A program made the translations under genes and the position numbers. A model generated the notes under the pieces. It was given only the letters and a program-made list of their open reading frames with translations, was not told where the DNA came from and made no database searches. Below, in pieces: positions 9,452-17,701 of a stretch of 64,000 nt of DNA (the stretch's first letter is position 1; every line of letters starts with the position of its first letter). The stretch covers positions 62,001 to 126,000 of the forward strand of contig NZ_PDHO01000003.1 in NCBI RefSeq assembly GCF_002887815.1, read 5' to 3'. This stretch comes from Mycobacterium sp. ENV421 (GTDB lineage Bacteria; Actinomycetota; Actinomycetes; Mycobacteriales; Mycobacteriaceae).

Positions 9452-10192
9452 TTAGAGAACTTGCGACAGGAAACGCTGCAGACGCTCCGTCTCGGCGGCG
9501 CTGAAGATCTGATCGGGCGGCCCGGATTCGATCACCTGGCCGTAGTCCATGAACACCACCGAGTCCGCGGTCGACTGGGCGAACCCCATCTCGTGGGTGA
9601 CCACGACCATCGTCATCCCGTCCGAACCCAGCTCGGCGATCAGCGCCAGGATCCCTTTGACCAGTTCGGGGTCCAGCGCCGAGGTCGCCTCGTCGAAGAA
9701 CATTACCTGCGGCGCCATCGCCAGCGCCCGCGCGATCGCGACCCGCTGCTGCTGACCACCGGACAGCGTGGCCGGCCGCACCTCGGCTTTGTGCTTCAAA
9801 CCGACCCGGTCCAGCTGGGCGAGCGCCAGCTCGTGGGATTCCTCGGCCGACAGCCGCTTGAGTTTGCGTGGCCCGAGCGCGACGTTGTCCACCACGCTGC
9901 GATGCGGGAACAGGTTGAACTGCTGGAACACCATGCCGATGCGCTGGCGCAGCGCGTCGGGATCGTCGTTCAGCACCGACTTGCCGTCGAGCAGGATGTC
10001 GCCGCGGTCGGGTTCGTAGAGCCGGTTGAGCGTGCGCAGCAGGGTGGATTTGCCCGAGCCTGACGGGCCGATGACCGCCGTCGTGGTGCCGGCCGGCACG
10101 TCCAGATCCACGCCGCGCAGCACCTTGTTGGTGCCGAAGGCGAGGTGAATATCCTTGCAGGCCAACGAGACCGGGTCAGGAAGCGAGGCCAT
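9452..10192 (-). CDS. Polar amino acid (glutamine-type) ABC transporter ATP-binding protein
   Basis: A 246-residue ABC ATPase. Walker A is GPSGSGKST, Q-loop FQQFNLF, signature LSGGQQQR, Walker B VMFFDEATSALD, H-switch VVVTHEMGF. The high similarity to the GlnQ/HisP group (NLFPHRSVVDNV, MGFAQSTADSVVFMDYGQV) shows an amino acid importer. The ATG at 10192 overlaps the TGA of the upstream permease gene by one base (TGATG), so translation is coupled. A longer reading frame extends upstream but only by running through the permease gene in another frame. With the fused binding-protein/permease it makes a complete two-gene importer. Confidence 0.93.
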   Translation of the reverse strand: MASLPDPVSLACKDIHLAFGTNKVLRGVDLDVPAGTTTAVIGPSGSGKSTLLRTLNRLYEPDRGDILLDGKSVLNDDPDALRQRIGMVFQQFNLFPHRSVVDNVALGPRKLKRLSAEESHELALAQLDRVGLKHKAEVRPATLSGGQQQRVAIARALAMAPQVMFFDEATSALDPELVKGILALIAELGSDGMTMVVVTHEMGFAQSTADSVVFMDYGQVIESGPPDQIFSAAETERLQRFLSQVL

Positions 10193-11988
10193 CACACCAT
10201 CTCCTGGCTCGTTGTGCTCGGCGCCAGCGGATCCTCGTCGGGTTGTGTTCGGCCGCGGCGCAACCGGGCGTCGATGTAGTTGACCAAGTGCGTCAACGGG
10301 ATCGTCAGCAACAGGTAGAACAGGCCCGCCGCCACCAACGGCGAGAGGTTGCCGGTCTGGGCGTTGAGATCGCGACCCACCTGGAACAGCTCGCGCTGGC
10401 TGGCCACCAGGCCCAGGAAGTACACCAGCGACGATGCTTTGAGCAGCGAGATGAACTGGTTGACCAGGGCGGGCAGCACTCGGCGGACGCCCTGGGGGAC
10501 CACCACCAACCGCATCGAGGATGAGTAACTGAAGCCCAGCGCGCGGGACGCTTCCAGCTGCCCGGCGTCCACACTCTGGATGCCGGAGCGGAAGATCTCG
10601 CCGATGTAGGCCGCGGCCATCAGCCCGAGCGCGGCGATGCCGAGCGGGAAGGGGTTGTTGCCGGTGATGCCACCCACGACCGGCCCGATGCCCAGCCCGA
10701 TCAGCAGGATGATCACCACCTCGGGCAGCCCGCGGAAAATGTCGGTGTAGACCCGGGCCGGCCAGCGCAGCCACCGCGACCGGGAGATCCCCGCCACGGC
10801 CAGCACCATGCCGAGCAGCAGTCCGATCACGCTGGCGCAGACCGTCAGGATGAGCGTGTTGGGCAACCCGGTGGTCAACAGGTCCGGGATGGCCTTCTTG
10901 TAGAGGTCCCAATCCAGGAACGACTCCCGCAGTTGGGTCAGCACCGATTTCGGTGCCGCCCCGACCGAGGCCGGTTTCTCGTGCGCGGCGGCGATCGCGG
11001 CGAAGTCGGGCAGCTGCGGAACCGGCGCCGCTTTCGAGCCCGGCTTCCAGCCCGGCGGCAGAGCCCGCGGCACCCACTCCGAGTACAGCTTCGACCACGT
11101 GCCGTCGGCGATCACCGCATCCAGGCCGGAGTTGAGGGCGTCGATCAGCGGCTTGTTCTCGTTCGCCACCGCGTAGGCGACGAAATTGTCCAAGCTGAAG
11201 GTGTTTTCGACGATCTGAGCCGGATCGCCCGGCTTGACCGTGCCGACCGCCTGCTGCGAGGGCGCCACCCAGGCGTCGATCTGACGGGTCTTGAGGCTGG
11301 CGTAGACGGTGTTGTAGTCCGGAAACTTCACCGGTTGCAGGTGCAGCGTGTCGACGAGGTAGGCCTCTTGAACGGTGCCCTGCACCACGCCGATTCGCTG
11401 CCCGGGGCCGAGTTGTTGGAATCCGGTGATGGCCGAGCCGGACGGCACCACGAGGGAGAAGTAGCCGAAGTCGTAGCCGTTGGTGAAACCCACGGTGCGC
11501 CGGCGCGCGTCCGTGGTGGTGATCGACGACGACCCGACGTCGAAGCGGCGGGCGGCGACTTGGGCGAGCAGACCGGAGAACTCGGTGCCGACGAACGAAA
11601 TCTTCAAGCCGAGTTTGTCGGCGATCGCCCGCAGCAGTTCGTTGTCGAATCCGGTGAACTGTCCTTTCGAGTCGATGCAGATGCTCGGCGGTGCGTCCGA
11701 CAGCGTGCCGACGGTCAGCGTGCCGGGGGTGATCAGGCCGAGCGCGTCACGGTTGACCGACGTCAACGGCTGCACCGTGGCGGTGGTGTATTTGTCCTCG
11801 TCCGGTCCCTTGGCTGCGGCGGCGAGGTTCGTCGGCAGGGCGCTGGCCGATCCGACGCCCGGCGGCGCGCACTGGTCTGCCCCCGCCGGCGCGGCGGCCA
11901 CCAGGCCGGCGATCATCAACAGAACCGAGAGCAGTGTCGTCAGGCGTATGCCGGCCCGCGGTGTCCGGTCGGAATGAACAGCCATCAT
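10192..11988 (-). CDS. Fused substrate-binding protein/permease of an amino acid ABC transporter
   Basis: A 598-residue fusion. The signal peptide or anchor spans about residues 12-38 (LTTLLSVLLMIAGLVAAAPAGA). Residues about 85-310 are a type 3 solute-binding domain (GTLTVGTLSDAPPSICID; FTGFDNELLRAIADKLGLKI; FDVGSSSITTTDARR). Residues about 355-570 form a BPD-type permease with five or so helices and the EAA loop region (ASRALGFSYSSSMRLVV). Glutamine-type substrates are likely from family resemblance; the exact amino acid cannot be told. ATG codons at 11988 and 11985 are both possible; neither has a clear ribosome site. The gene is inserted between the MarR and GntR genes relative to M. tuberculosis. 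Confidence 0.9.
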   Translation of the reverse strand: MMAVHSDRTPRAGIRLTTLLSVLLMIAGLVAAAPAGADQCAPPGVGSASALPTNLAAAAKGPDEDKYTTATVQPLTSVNRDALGLITPGTLTVGTLSDAPPSICIDSKGQFTGFDNELLRAIADKLGLKISFVGTEFSGLLAQVAARRFDVGSSSITTTDARRRTVGFTNGYDFGYFSLVVPSGSAITGFQQLGPGQRIGVVQGTVQEAYLVDTLHLQPVKFPDYNTVYASLKTRQIDAWVAPSQQAVGTVKPGDPAQIVENTFSLDNFVAYAVANENKPLIDALNSGLDAVIADGTWSKLYSEWVPRALPPGWKPGSKAAPVPQLPDFAAIAAAHEKPASVGAAPKSVLTQLRESFLDWDLYKKAIPDLLTTGLPNTLILTVCASVIGLLLGMVLAVAGISRSRWLRWPARVYTDIFRGLPEVVIILLIGLGIGPVVGGITGNNPFPLGIAALGLMAAAYIGEIFRSGIQSVDAGQLEASRALGFSYSSSMRLVVVPQGVRRVLPALVNQFISLLKASSLVYFLGLVASQRELFQVGRDLNAQTGNLSPLVAAGLFYLLLTIPLTHLVNYIDARLRRGRTQPDEDPLAPSTTSQEMV

Positions 11989-12029
11989 TAGCAAGGTACT
12001 GCCCGCGGCAATCCCGTCGCGCTTTGCGA

Positions 12030-12695
12030 TCAGACGGAACCCAAGTCGGTGAGCACCCCAAGCCGGTGCAGTTCGCCGATCAGAACGTCGGCCATCAGGT
12101 CGGTGCGGTCCAGGCAGGCCTGCCGGGCGGACGACGGATTACGGCGGTGGATTGCGTCGTGTTCGGCTTCGGCGAGCGGCAGGAGCTGGTTCACCGTGTC
12201 CGGGTAGGTGGCCCAGAATTCGTGGGGCATGAATCCGCGCGACGCCCGAATGCCCGCGCTCAGTCGCGGGCCGGCGTACTCGTCGACGACGATGTCTCTG
12301 AAGAGGTCGGCCGCGTTGAGGAAGGCGCGCGAGTCGGATGAGGCGCGCATGACGGCTATCGGCTCGGCGAGCCGGTCGAGGACGTCGGGCCGGGGATCGG
12401 CGGCGGCCCGCGCGGACGCCGCACCGGTCAGCAGGCCGTGCACTTCATGGTGTTCGCGCAGGACGTCGGCATCGAAGCGGTGGACGAACGCGCCGCGGTG
12501 ATAGCGCGACTCGAGGATGCCGTCGTGTTCGAGTTGGTTGAGGGCTTCCTGGACGGGCACCCGACTCAGTCCGAGGGCAGCGGTGATCTTGTTGCGGTCC
12601 ACGCGATCTCCCGACCGCAGCCGACCGGTGAGCAGCATGTCGAGGACGTGGGCGACAACCAGGTCTTTCTCTTTGACCCCATAGCGTTTGGGCAT
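12030..12695 (-). CDS. GntR family regulator, FCD type (Rv0043c-like)
   Basis: A 221-residue regulator. The N-terminal winged helix (residues about 8-70) has RLRSGDRVDRNKITAALGLS, then VPVQEALNQLEHDGILES and the wing YHRGAFVHRFD. The C-terminal FCD helical domain has the metal/ligand residues typical of the group (D in LFRDIVVDEYAG, H in EAEHDAIHRR). The start at 12695 (MPKRYGVKEKD) follows GGAGAGGGAT closely; an upstream GTG is possible but has no ribosome site. It is divergent from the P450 gene, with a perfect palindrome at 12788-12812, so it probably controls that gene and itself. The ligand is probably a small carboxylate, by family habit. Confidence 0.9.
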   Translation of the reverse strand: MPKRYGVKEKDLVVAHVLDMLLTGRLRSGDRVDRNKITAALGLSRVPVQEALNQLEHDGILESRYHRGAFVHRFDADVLREHHEVHGLLTGAASARAAADPRPDVLDRLAEPIAVMRASSDSRAFLNAADLFRDIVVDEYAGPRLSAGIRASRGFMPHEFWATYPDTVNQLLPLAEAEHDAIHRRNPSSARQACLDRTDLMADVLIGELHRLGVLTDLGSV

Positions 12696-12787
12696 ATCCC
12701 TCTCCGGGTCCCTCTCCGGGGGCGTCCAGACGACGTGCACTCGTCGTCATCCTCCTGGTTACTTGCGGGTAGCTCGCGCAATCCCAG

Positions 12788-12812
12788 GTAACGAGACTGT
12801 GAGTCTCGTTAC
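12788..12812. promoter_or_regulatory. Perfect 11+11 palindrome between GntR and P450 genes
   Basis: Left arm GTAACGAGACT (12788-12798), spacer GTG, right arm AGTCTCGTTAC (12802-12812). It ends 9 bp before the P450 ATG and lies 92 bp upstream of the GntR start. A dimeric repressor bound here would block P450 transcription or the start region. The assignment to the divergent GntR protein is inferred from position. Confidence 0.7.
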
Positions 12813-12821
12813 TCTCCGACC

Positions 12822-13994
12822 ATGACGACGACGGAAATGCCCGACGGTTACTACGCGGCGACGCCGGTCCCGAGCGGGCGCACCGCGGCCGTGGACCACC
12901 TGCGCAAACCGGGGCCGGTGTATCGGGTCGGAAAGATGTGGCTGATCACCAGTTACGAGGGGGTTCGCTTCGCCCAGAAGCATCCCGAGTTGTTTTCCTC
13001 GGCGAAAGCCTTCGACGGCGTCGCCAACGCCATCTCGATGATCCCGATCGCGATCGATCCGCCGAAGCATGCGGACTACCGACGGGTGCTGGACCCGATG
13101 TTCGGACCCAAGCGCATGGAAGCGATGGACGGCGAGCTGCGCGCACAGCTGCGCGGGCACATCGACAAGTTCGCTCCGCTCGGCCGCTGCGACGTCGTCG
13201 CCGACCTGTCCTACAAGTTCCCCACCCAGGCCATCCTGACGCTGTTCGGGCTGCCGCTGGAGCACCTGCCCAAGTTCCTCGGCTGGGTCAGCGGGATCAT
13301 CAAGGGTGCCGACATCGCATCACTGGGAAGCGAGCAGTCGCAGTCGGTAATCGACTGCAGCATAGCGCTTTTCACCTTCCTGGCCGAGCAGCTGGAAATC
13401 AAGCGCAGCCATCCGGGTGACGACATGCTCAGCAATATCCTGGCCCTCGACGGCGACGAGGCGTGGACCGATGCCGAGATCTTGGGGCTGTGCTTCCTGA
13501 TCGTCCTGGCCGGACTCGACACCGTCACCGGTGCCATCGGATTCGCGTTGCTCAACCTGGCCAACGACCCGGTGCTGCGGCACCGGTTGATCGCAGACCC
13601 GTCGCTGATACCGCCGTTCATCGAGGAGGTTCTGCGTCTCGACGGCCCGGTGCCCGGGGTGCCGCGCGTGACGACCGCCGACGTCGAGGTCGAAGGCGTG
13701 ACGATCCCGGCGAATTCGCAAGTCATGCTGATGCTGTTCACCGCCAACCGTGACGGGCCGTACGCCCACACCGCCGACGAGATGGACCTGAACGCCAAGG
13801 CCGTGCATCTCGGATTCGGCGGCGGTATCCACCGGTGCCTGGGTTCGCACCTGGCGCGCCGCGAATTACGGCTCACCATCGAAGAATTCCACGCGCGCAT
13901 CCCGGATTACCGGTTGGCGGGCGAGGCCACCACGTTGTGGCCTGCCGGCACCTTCGGCCTGGAATCGCTGCCGCTGGAGTTCGATCCCTGCTAA
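12822..13994 (+). CDS. Cytochrome P450
   Basis: A 390-residue soluble class I type P450 that would need a ferredoxin/reductase pair encoded elsewhere. I-helix oxygen-activation motif AGLDT at residues 230-234, ExxR at Glu269-Arg272, and heme-binding loop F332-G-G-G-I-H-R-C339 with Cys339 as heme ligand. It hydroxylates an unknown substrate. No typical ribosome site precedes the ATG at 12822; the palindrome ends 9 bp upstream, suggesting a very short leader. A second ATG five codons in (MPDGYYAATP) is a possible alternative. It is convergent with the F420-type oxidoreductase gene and overlaps it by 4 bp. Confidence 0.95.
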   Translation: MTTTEMPDGYYAATPVPSGRTAAVDHLRKPGPVYRVGKMWLITSYEGVRFAQKHPELFSSAKAFDGVANAISMIPIAIDPPKHADYRRVLDPMFGPKRMEAMDGELRAQLRGHIDKFAPLGRCDVVADLSYKFPTQAILTLFGLPLEHLPKFLGWVSGIIKGADIASLGSEQSQSVIDCSIALFTFLAEQLEIKRSHPGDDMLSNILALDGDEAWTDAEILGLCFLIVLAGLDTVTGAIGFALLNLANDPVLRHRLIADPSLIPPFIEEVLRLDGPVPGVPRVTTADVEVEGVTIPANSQVMLMLFTANRDGPYAHTADEMDLNAKAVHLGFGGGIHRCLGSHLARRELRLTIEEFHARIPDYRLAGEATTLWPAGTFGLESLPLEFDPC

Positions 13995-14776
13995 CGGCTG
14001 TCGCGCCAGCGCACCAAAGCCTCGGCGGCGCTGAGGTCGTAGTCCGGTCCGTCGCAGCCGACGGTCAGCAGGGTCACGCCCAGCCCGGTGAGCGCCTCGG
14101 CGTTGGCGACGATGGTGTCGCGGTCGCGGCCCTCGACGCCCGATGACCGTTCGATCTTGGCCGGGTCGCGGCCGACGTCGGAGCAGTGCCGGTCGAGCAC
14201 CTCGGCCTTGCCGGGGTAGGTCTCGGCGTTGGTGAATCCGTGCCAGATGTCGCCATGCTCGGCGACCAGGCGCAGCGTCTTCTTCTCACCCTGACCGCCG
14301 ATGAGGATCGGGATTTCCCGGGTCGGTGCCGGATTCAGGTTGGCCAGCCGGGACTTGATCCGTGGTAGCGCGCCGGCAAGGTCGTCGAGGCGGCTACCGG
14401 CGGTGCCGAACTCGTAGCCGTACTCGTCGTAGTCCTTCTGCTTCCAGCCCGACCCGATACCGAGGATCAGCCGGCCGCCGGAGATGTGGTCGACGGTGCG
14501 GGCCATATCGGCCAGCAGCTCCGGATTGCGGTAGGAGTTGCAGGAGACCAGCGCGCCGATCTCGACCCGGGAGGTCTGTTCGGCCCAGGCACCCAACATG
14601 GTCCAGCATTCGAAGTGCGCACCGTCGGGGTCGCCGTACAGCGGGTAGAAATGGTCCCAGTTGAAGACCACGTCGACGCCGAGGTCTTCACAGCGGCGCA
14701 CGGCATCGCGGATCTGGTTGTAGTCGGGGGCATGTTGCGGCTGCAGTTGCACGCCGATGCGAATGGGATAGGTCAC
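13991..14776 (-). CDS. LLM-class F420-dependent oxidoreductase (Rv0044c-like)
   Basis: A 261-residue luciferase-like monooxygenase-fold protein. Family motifs include IGVQLQPQ, VDVVFNWDHFYPLYGD, SRVEIGALVSCNSYRNPELLADMARTVDHISGGRLILGIGSGW and IPILIGGQGEKKTLRL. In mycobacteria this group uses deazaflavin F420 for hydride transfer. The substrate is unknown. Position and strand match Rv0044c. ATG start at 14776; its 3' end overlaps the P450 gene by 4 bp. Confidence 0.9.
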   Translation of the reverse strand: MTYPIRIGVQLQPQHAPDYNQIRDAVRRCEDLGVDVVFNWDHFYPLYGDPDGAHFECWTMLGAWAEQTSRVEIGALVSCNSYRNPELLADMARTVDHISGGRLILGIGSGWKQKDYDEYGYEFGTAGSRLDDLAGALPRIKSRLANLNPAPTREIPILIGGQGEKKTLRLVAEHGDIWHGFTNAETYPGKAEVLDRHCSDVGRDPAKIERSSGVEGRDRDTIVANAEALTGLGVTLLTVGCDGPDYDLSAAEALVRWRDSR

Positions 14777-14826
14777 ACCCCAACCGTACGTATCGCGCGA
14801 CGCCGGTATTCCCAGCGGGGGACTGC

Positions 14827-15744
14827 TCAGTCGGCGAGCACGTCGCGCAGAATGTCGATCAGCGCGCGCGGTTGGTCACCCTGTACGGAGTGACCGGAGT
14901 CGGGAACCATGATCACGCGTTGGAAACCCGGTGCGGTACGGGCGAATTCGTCAGCGTCCTCGTCGTTGACGAAGAATGAGTTGGCGCCCCGCACCAGCGT
15001 GGTGGGCATCGTGATGGACGGCACGTCGTTCCACAGCCCGGCGAACGACTCCGGCAGCCCGCCACCGGAGTCGGCGCCCTTGCGGAAGGAGTCGTAGCGC
15101 CAGGTCCAGGTGCCGTCGTCGAGCTGCTTGGAGTTGTGAAAGACGCCGCGGCGCAGTGATTCCCGGCTTCGGGTGGGCGAGGCGGCGACCGTGACGTCCA
15201 GCATGGCGGCGAAGCTCGGAAACGTGCGTTCCCCTTGCGTCAGTGCGACCGCACCCAGCTGGGCCTGGCTCATCTGCTCATGACGCTCCGGCGCGGACGG
15301 TGTGACATCGACCAGCACCAGTTCGGGGACGAGCGCCGGCTCGACGGTGGCGATGCGCAGCGCTGTCAGGCCGCCCAGCGACATGCCGACCACCAGTCGT
15401 GGGCTGGGCGCCCATTCGTTCAGGACGGGCCGCAACGTCTCGGCATTCAGCCGGGGGCCGTAGTCGCCGTCCTCGCGCCAGGCCGAGCGGCCGTGCCCAG
15501 GTAGATCGATGGCCAGCGCCGGAACGCCCAGGCCGAGGATGACGGTGTCCCAGGTGTGGGCGTTTTGACCGCCGCCATGCAGGAACACGATCCGCGGCGG
15601 TTCGGCACCCCACTTCAGCGCGCTGATCGGGCCGGACTCAATCCTGGTGACCGGCGGCAACTCCGCGCTGACGCCGGCCTGCTCGGCGTTCTCGGGCAGC
15701 AAGGCGAATTCGTCGAGGCCGATCAGCTCGTCATCGGAGATCAC
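14827..15744 (-). CDS. Alpha/beta hydrolase esterase (Rv0045c-like)
   Basis: A 305-residue alpha/beta hydrolase. The oxyanion region is FLHGGGQNAHTWD, the nucleophile elbow is GMSLGG with Ser122, and the C-terminal His is in PDSGHSVQGDQ. Rv0045c of M. tuberculosis, at the same position, is a serine esterase acting on small esters. The gene lies downstream of ino1 on the same strand but is separated by 82 bp holding a long inverted repeat, so it may have separate expression. Confidence 0.9.
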   Translation of the reverse strand: MISDDELIGLDEFALLPENAEQAGVSAELPPVTRIESGPISALKWGAEPPRIVFLHGGGQNAHTWDTVILGLGVPALAIDLPGHGRSAWREDGDYGPRLNAETLRPVLNEWAPSPRLVVGMSLGGLTALRIATVEPALVPELVLVDVTPSAPERHEQMSQAQLGAVALTQGERTFPSFAAMLDVTVAASPTRSRESLRRGVFHNSKQLDDGTWTWRYDSFRKGADSGGGLPESFAGLWNDVPSITMPTTLVRGANSFFVNDEDADEFARTAPGFQRVIMVPDSGHSVQGDQPRALIDILRDVLAD

Positions 15745-15756
15745 TAGCTCTTTATA

Positions 15757-15818
15757 CGTTGAGACCGCAGTGGGATCGCATCCTGGCGGTGATGCGCGAT
15801 CTCACTGCGGTCTCAACG
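15757..15818. terminator. Long inverted repeat between ino1 and the esterase gene
   Basis: Arms CGTTGAGACCGCAGTG (15757-15772) and CACTGCGGTCTCAACG (15803-15818) are exact over 16 bp, and the pairing continues with one or two breaks (GATCGC and GATGC elements) towards a small loop. On the ino1 strand it would form a hairpin of more than 20 bp followed by TATAAAG rather than a U tract. It may end or attenuate ino1 transcription, or be an intergenic repeat element. Confidence 0.55.
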
Positions 15819-15826
15819 AACGGGAA

Positions 15827-16927
15827 TCAGCCTTCGATGAACTTCTCCAGCTCCGCGCGCGCGACGTCGTCGGCCAGCTGCTTGGGCGGGCTCTTCATCA
15901 GGTAGGCCGACGCGGGGATGATCGGGCCGCCGATGCCGCGGTCCTTGGCGATCTTCGCGGCGCGCACGGCGTCGATGATGATGCCTGCCGAGTTCGGCGA
16001 GTCCCACACCTCGAGCTTGTACTCCAGGTTCAGCGGCACGTCGCCGAAGGCGCGGCCTTCGAGGCGGACGTAGGCCCACTTGCGGTCGTCGAGCCACGCG
16101 ACGTGGTCCGACGGGCCGATGTGGACGTTCTTGTCCTCGACCTTGCCGGCCAGCGAACCGGTCAGGTTGGACGTGACGGCCTGGGTCTTGGAAACCTTCT
16201 TGGACTCCAGACGCTCACGCTCGAGCATGTTCTTGAAGTCCATGTTGCCGCCGACGTTCAGCTGATACGTACGGTCCAGCGTGACGCCGCGGTCTTCGAA
16301 CAGCTTGGCCATCACGCGGTGGGTGATGGTCGCGCCGACCTGGCTCTTGATGTCGTCGCCGACGATCGGGACACCGGCGTCTTCGAACTTCTTGGCCCAG
16401 ACCGGGTCCGAGGCGATGAACACCGGCAGGGCGTTGACGAATGCGACCTTGGCGTCGATGGCGCACTGCGCGTAGAACTTGTCGGCTTCGTCGGAGCCCA
16501 CCGGCAGGTAGGAGACCAGCACGTCGACCTTGTTGTCCTTGAGGACCTTGACGACGTCGACCGGCTGCTCGTCGGAGATCTCGATGGTCTCGGCGTAGTA
16601 CTTGCCGATGCCGTCCAGTGTCGGGCCGCGCTGCACGACGACGTCGGTCGGCGGCACGTCGGCGATCTTGATGGTGTTGTTCTCCGAGGCGAAGATCGCC
16701 TCGGACAGGTCGAAGCCGACCTTCTTGGCGTCGACGTCGAACGCGGCGACGAACTTCACGTCGCGCACGTGATACGGGCCGAGCTTCACGTGCATCAGGC
16801 CGGGAACGGTGGCGTTCGCGTCAGCGTCCTGGTAGTACTGCACGCCCTGGACCAGTGAGGACGCGCAGTTGCCGACGCCGACAATGGCGACCCGCACATC
16901 TGTCGACGATCCGTTGTGCTCCGTCAT
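15827..16927 (-). CDS. ino1: Inositol-1-phosphate synthase
   Basis: A 366-residue NAD-dependent synthase that converts glucose 6-phosphate to 1-L-myo-inositol 1-phosphate, the first step to phosphatidylinositol, lipoarabinomannan and mycothiol. The N-terminal Rossmann motif is [16 protein letters not shown]. Other conserved segments are [40 protein letters not shown] and [13 protein letters not shown]. Length equals the actinobacterial enzyme. AGGAGA lies 7 nt before the ATG at 16927. The PadR gene lies upstream on the same strand, the arrangement of Rv0046c-Rv0047c. Confidence 0.97.
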   Translation of the reverse strand: MTEHNGSSTDVRVAIVGVGNCASSLVQGVQYYQDADANATVPGLMHVKLGPYHVRDVKFVAAFDVDAKKVGFDLSEAIFASENNTIKIADVPPTDVVVQRGPTLDGIGKYYAETIEISDEQPVDVVKVLKDNKVDVLVSYLPVGSDEADKFYAQCAIDAKVAFVNALPVFIASDPVWAKKFEDAGVPIVGDDIKSQVGATITHRVMAKLFEDRGVTLDRTYQLNVGGNMDFKNMLERERLESKKVSKTQAVTSNLTGSLAGKVEDKNVHIGPSDHVAWLDDRKWAYVRLEGRAFGDVPLNLEYKLEVWDSPNSAGIIIDAVRAAKIAKDRGIGGPIIPASAYLMKSPPKQLADDVARAELEKFIEG

Positions 16928-16986
16928 GGGACGTTCTCCTAACTCGTACTTCTACTGGCTGCTGTTCAGGTACTGCGGTGGCCGCG

Positions 16987-17532
16987 TCAGGCCTGGTCTG
17001 GGTGGCTTTGCGCCACCCGCTCAGCGGCGATCAGCTCGTTGAGCCACTTGACTTCCCGCTCGCTGGACTCCAGGCCCAGCTGATGGAGTTGTTTCGTGTA
17101 GCGGTCGAATGAATTGCTCGCCCGGGCGATGGCCTCCCGCAGACCTTCGCGACGTTCCTCCACCTGGCGCCGGCGGCCTTCCAGGATCCGCATCCGTGCC
17201 TCGGCCGGTGTGCGATTGAAGAACGCCAGGTGCACACCGAAGCCGTCGTCGGTGTAGTTCTGTGGGCCGGTGTCGGCCACCAGTTCGGCGAACCGCTGGC
17301 GACCGGTGTCGGTCAGCTGGTATACCCGGCGGGCGCGGCGCAACACCGTGGTCCCCGCGGGGGCGGTGTCCTCGACGATCAACCCGTCGGTCTGCATCCG
17401 GCGCAGGGCCGGGTACAGCGAGCCGTACGAGAATGCGCGGAATGCCCCGAGCAGGCCCGTCAGTCGTTTGCGCAGTTCGTAGCCGTGCATGGGCGACTCG
17501 AGGAGAAGGCCCAAGATGGCAAGCTCCAACAT
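16987..17532 (-). CDS. PadR family transcriptional regulator (Rv0047c-like)
   Basis: A 181-residue regulator. The N-terminal winged helix is MLELAILGLLLESPMHGYELRKRL, then YGSLYPALRRMQTDGLI and the wing RRARRVYQLTDTGRQRF; a Vir-type C-terminal helical dimer domain follows. A strong GGAGGT ribosome site lies 7 nt before the ATG at 17532. It sits 59 bp upstream of ino1 on the same strand and may form an operon with it. Candidate operator repeats lie 48-73 bp upstream. Confidence 0.93.
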   Translation of the reverse strand: MLELAILGLLLESPMHGYELRKRLTGLLGAFRAFSYGSLYPALRRMQTDGLIVEDTAPAGTTVLRRARRVYQLTDTGRQRFAELVADTGPQNYTDDGFGVHLAFFNRTPAEARMRILEGRRRQVEERREGLREAIARASNSFDRYTKQLHQLGLESSEREVKWLNELIAAERVAQSHPDQA

Positions 17533-17579
17533 CGGGTCACCTCCTTTGCTCGGCCGTTACGACACTTCGACACCTCCGG

Positions 17580-17605
17580 CGATAGTATCGGAGCGATATA
17601 TTCGG
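17580..17605. promoter_or_regulatory. Paired CGATA-type repeats upstream of the PadR gene
   Basis: CGATAGTATCGG (17580-17591) and CGATATATTCGG (17594-17605) are direct repeats 14 bp apart, and the first contains the palindrome CGATA-G-TATCG. The AT content is high for this genome. Position fits a PadR autoregulatory operator or a -10 region; binding is inferred. Confidence 0.4.
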
Positions 17606-17641
17606 CGCTACTTGAGTGCGCACGTTCCCCATGGATACAGC

Positions 17642-17693
17642 CGAGTGTCACGCCAGAGTCGCGCTCGGCGTCGAGTGTCACGCCAGAGCCGCG
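17642..17693. repeat. Tandem 22-bp direct repeat
   Basis: The unit CGAGTGTCACGCCAGAG plus five more bases occurs at 17642-17663 and 17672-17693, with one mismatch. It lies just downstream of the Rv0048c-like gene. It resembles short intergenic repeats common in mycobacteria, but I cannot count copies outside this window. Confidence 0.75.
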
Positions 17694-17701
17694 TTCGCCC
17701 G

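Noticed and set aside
10193..11098. Upstream extension of the ABC ATPase frame
   Set aside because: The extension runs through the permease gene in another frame and adds only low-complexity sequence; the ATPase start at 10192 with TGATG coupling is clear.
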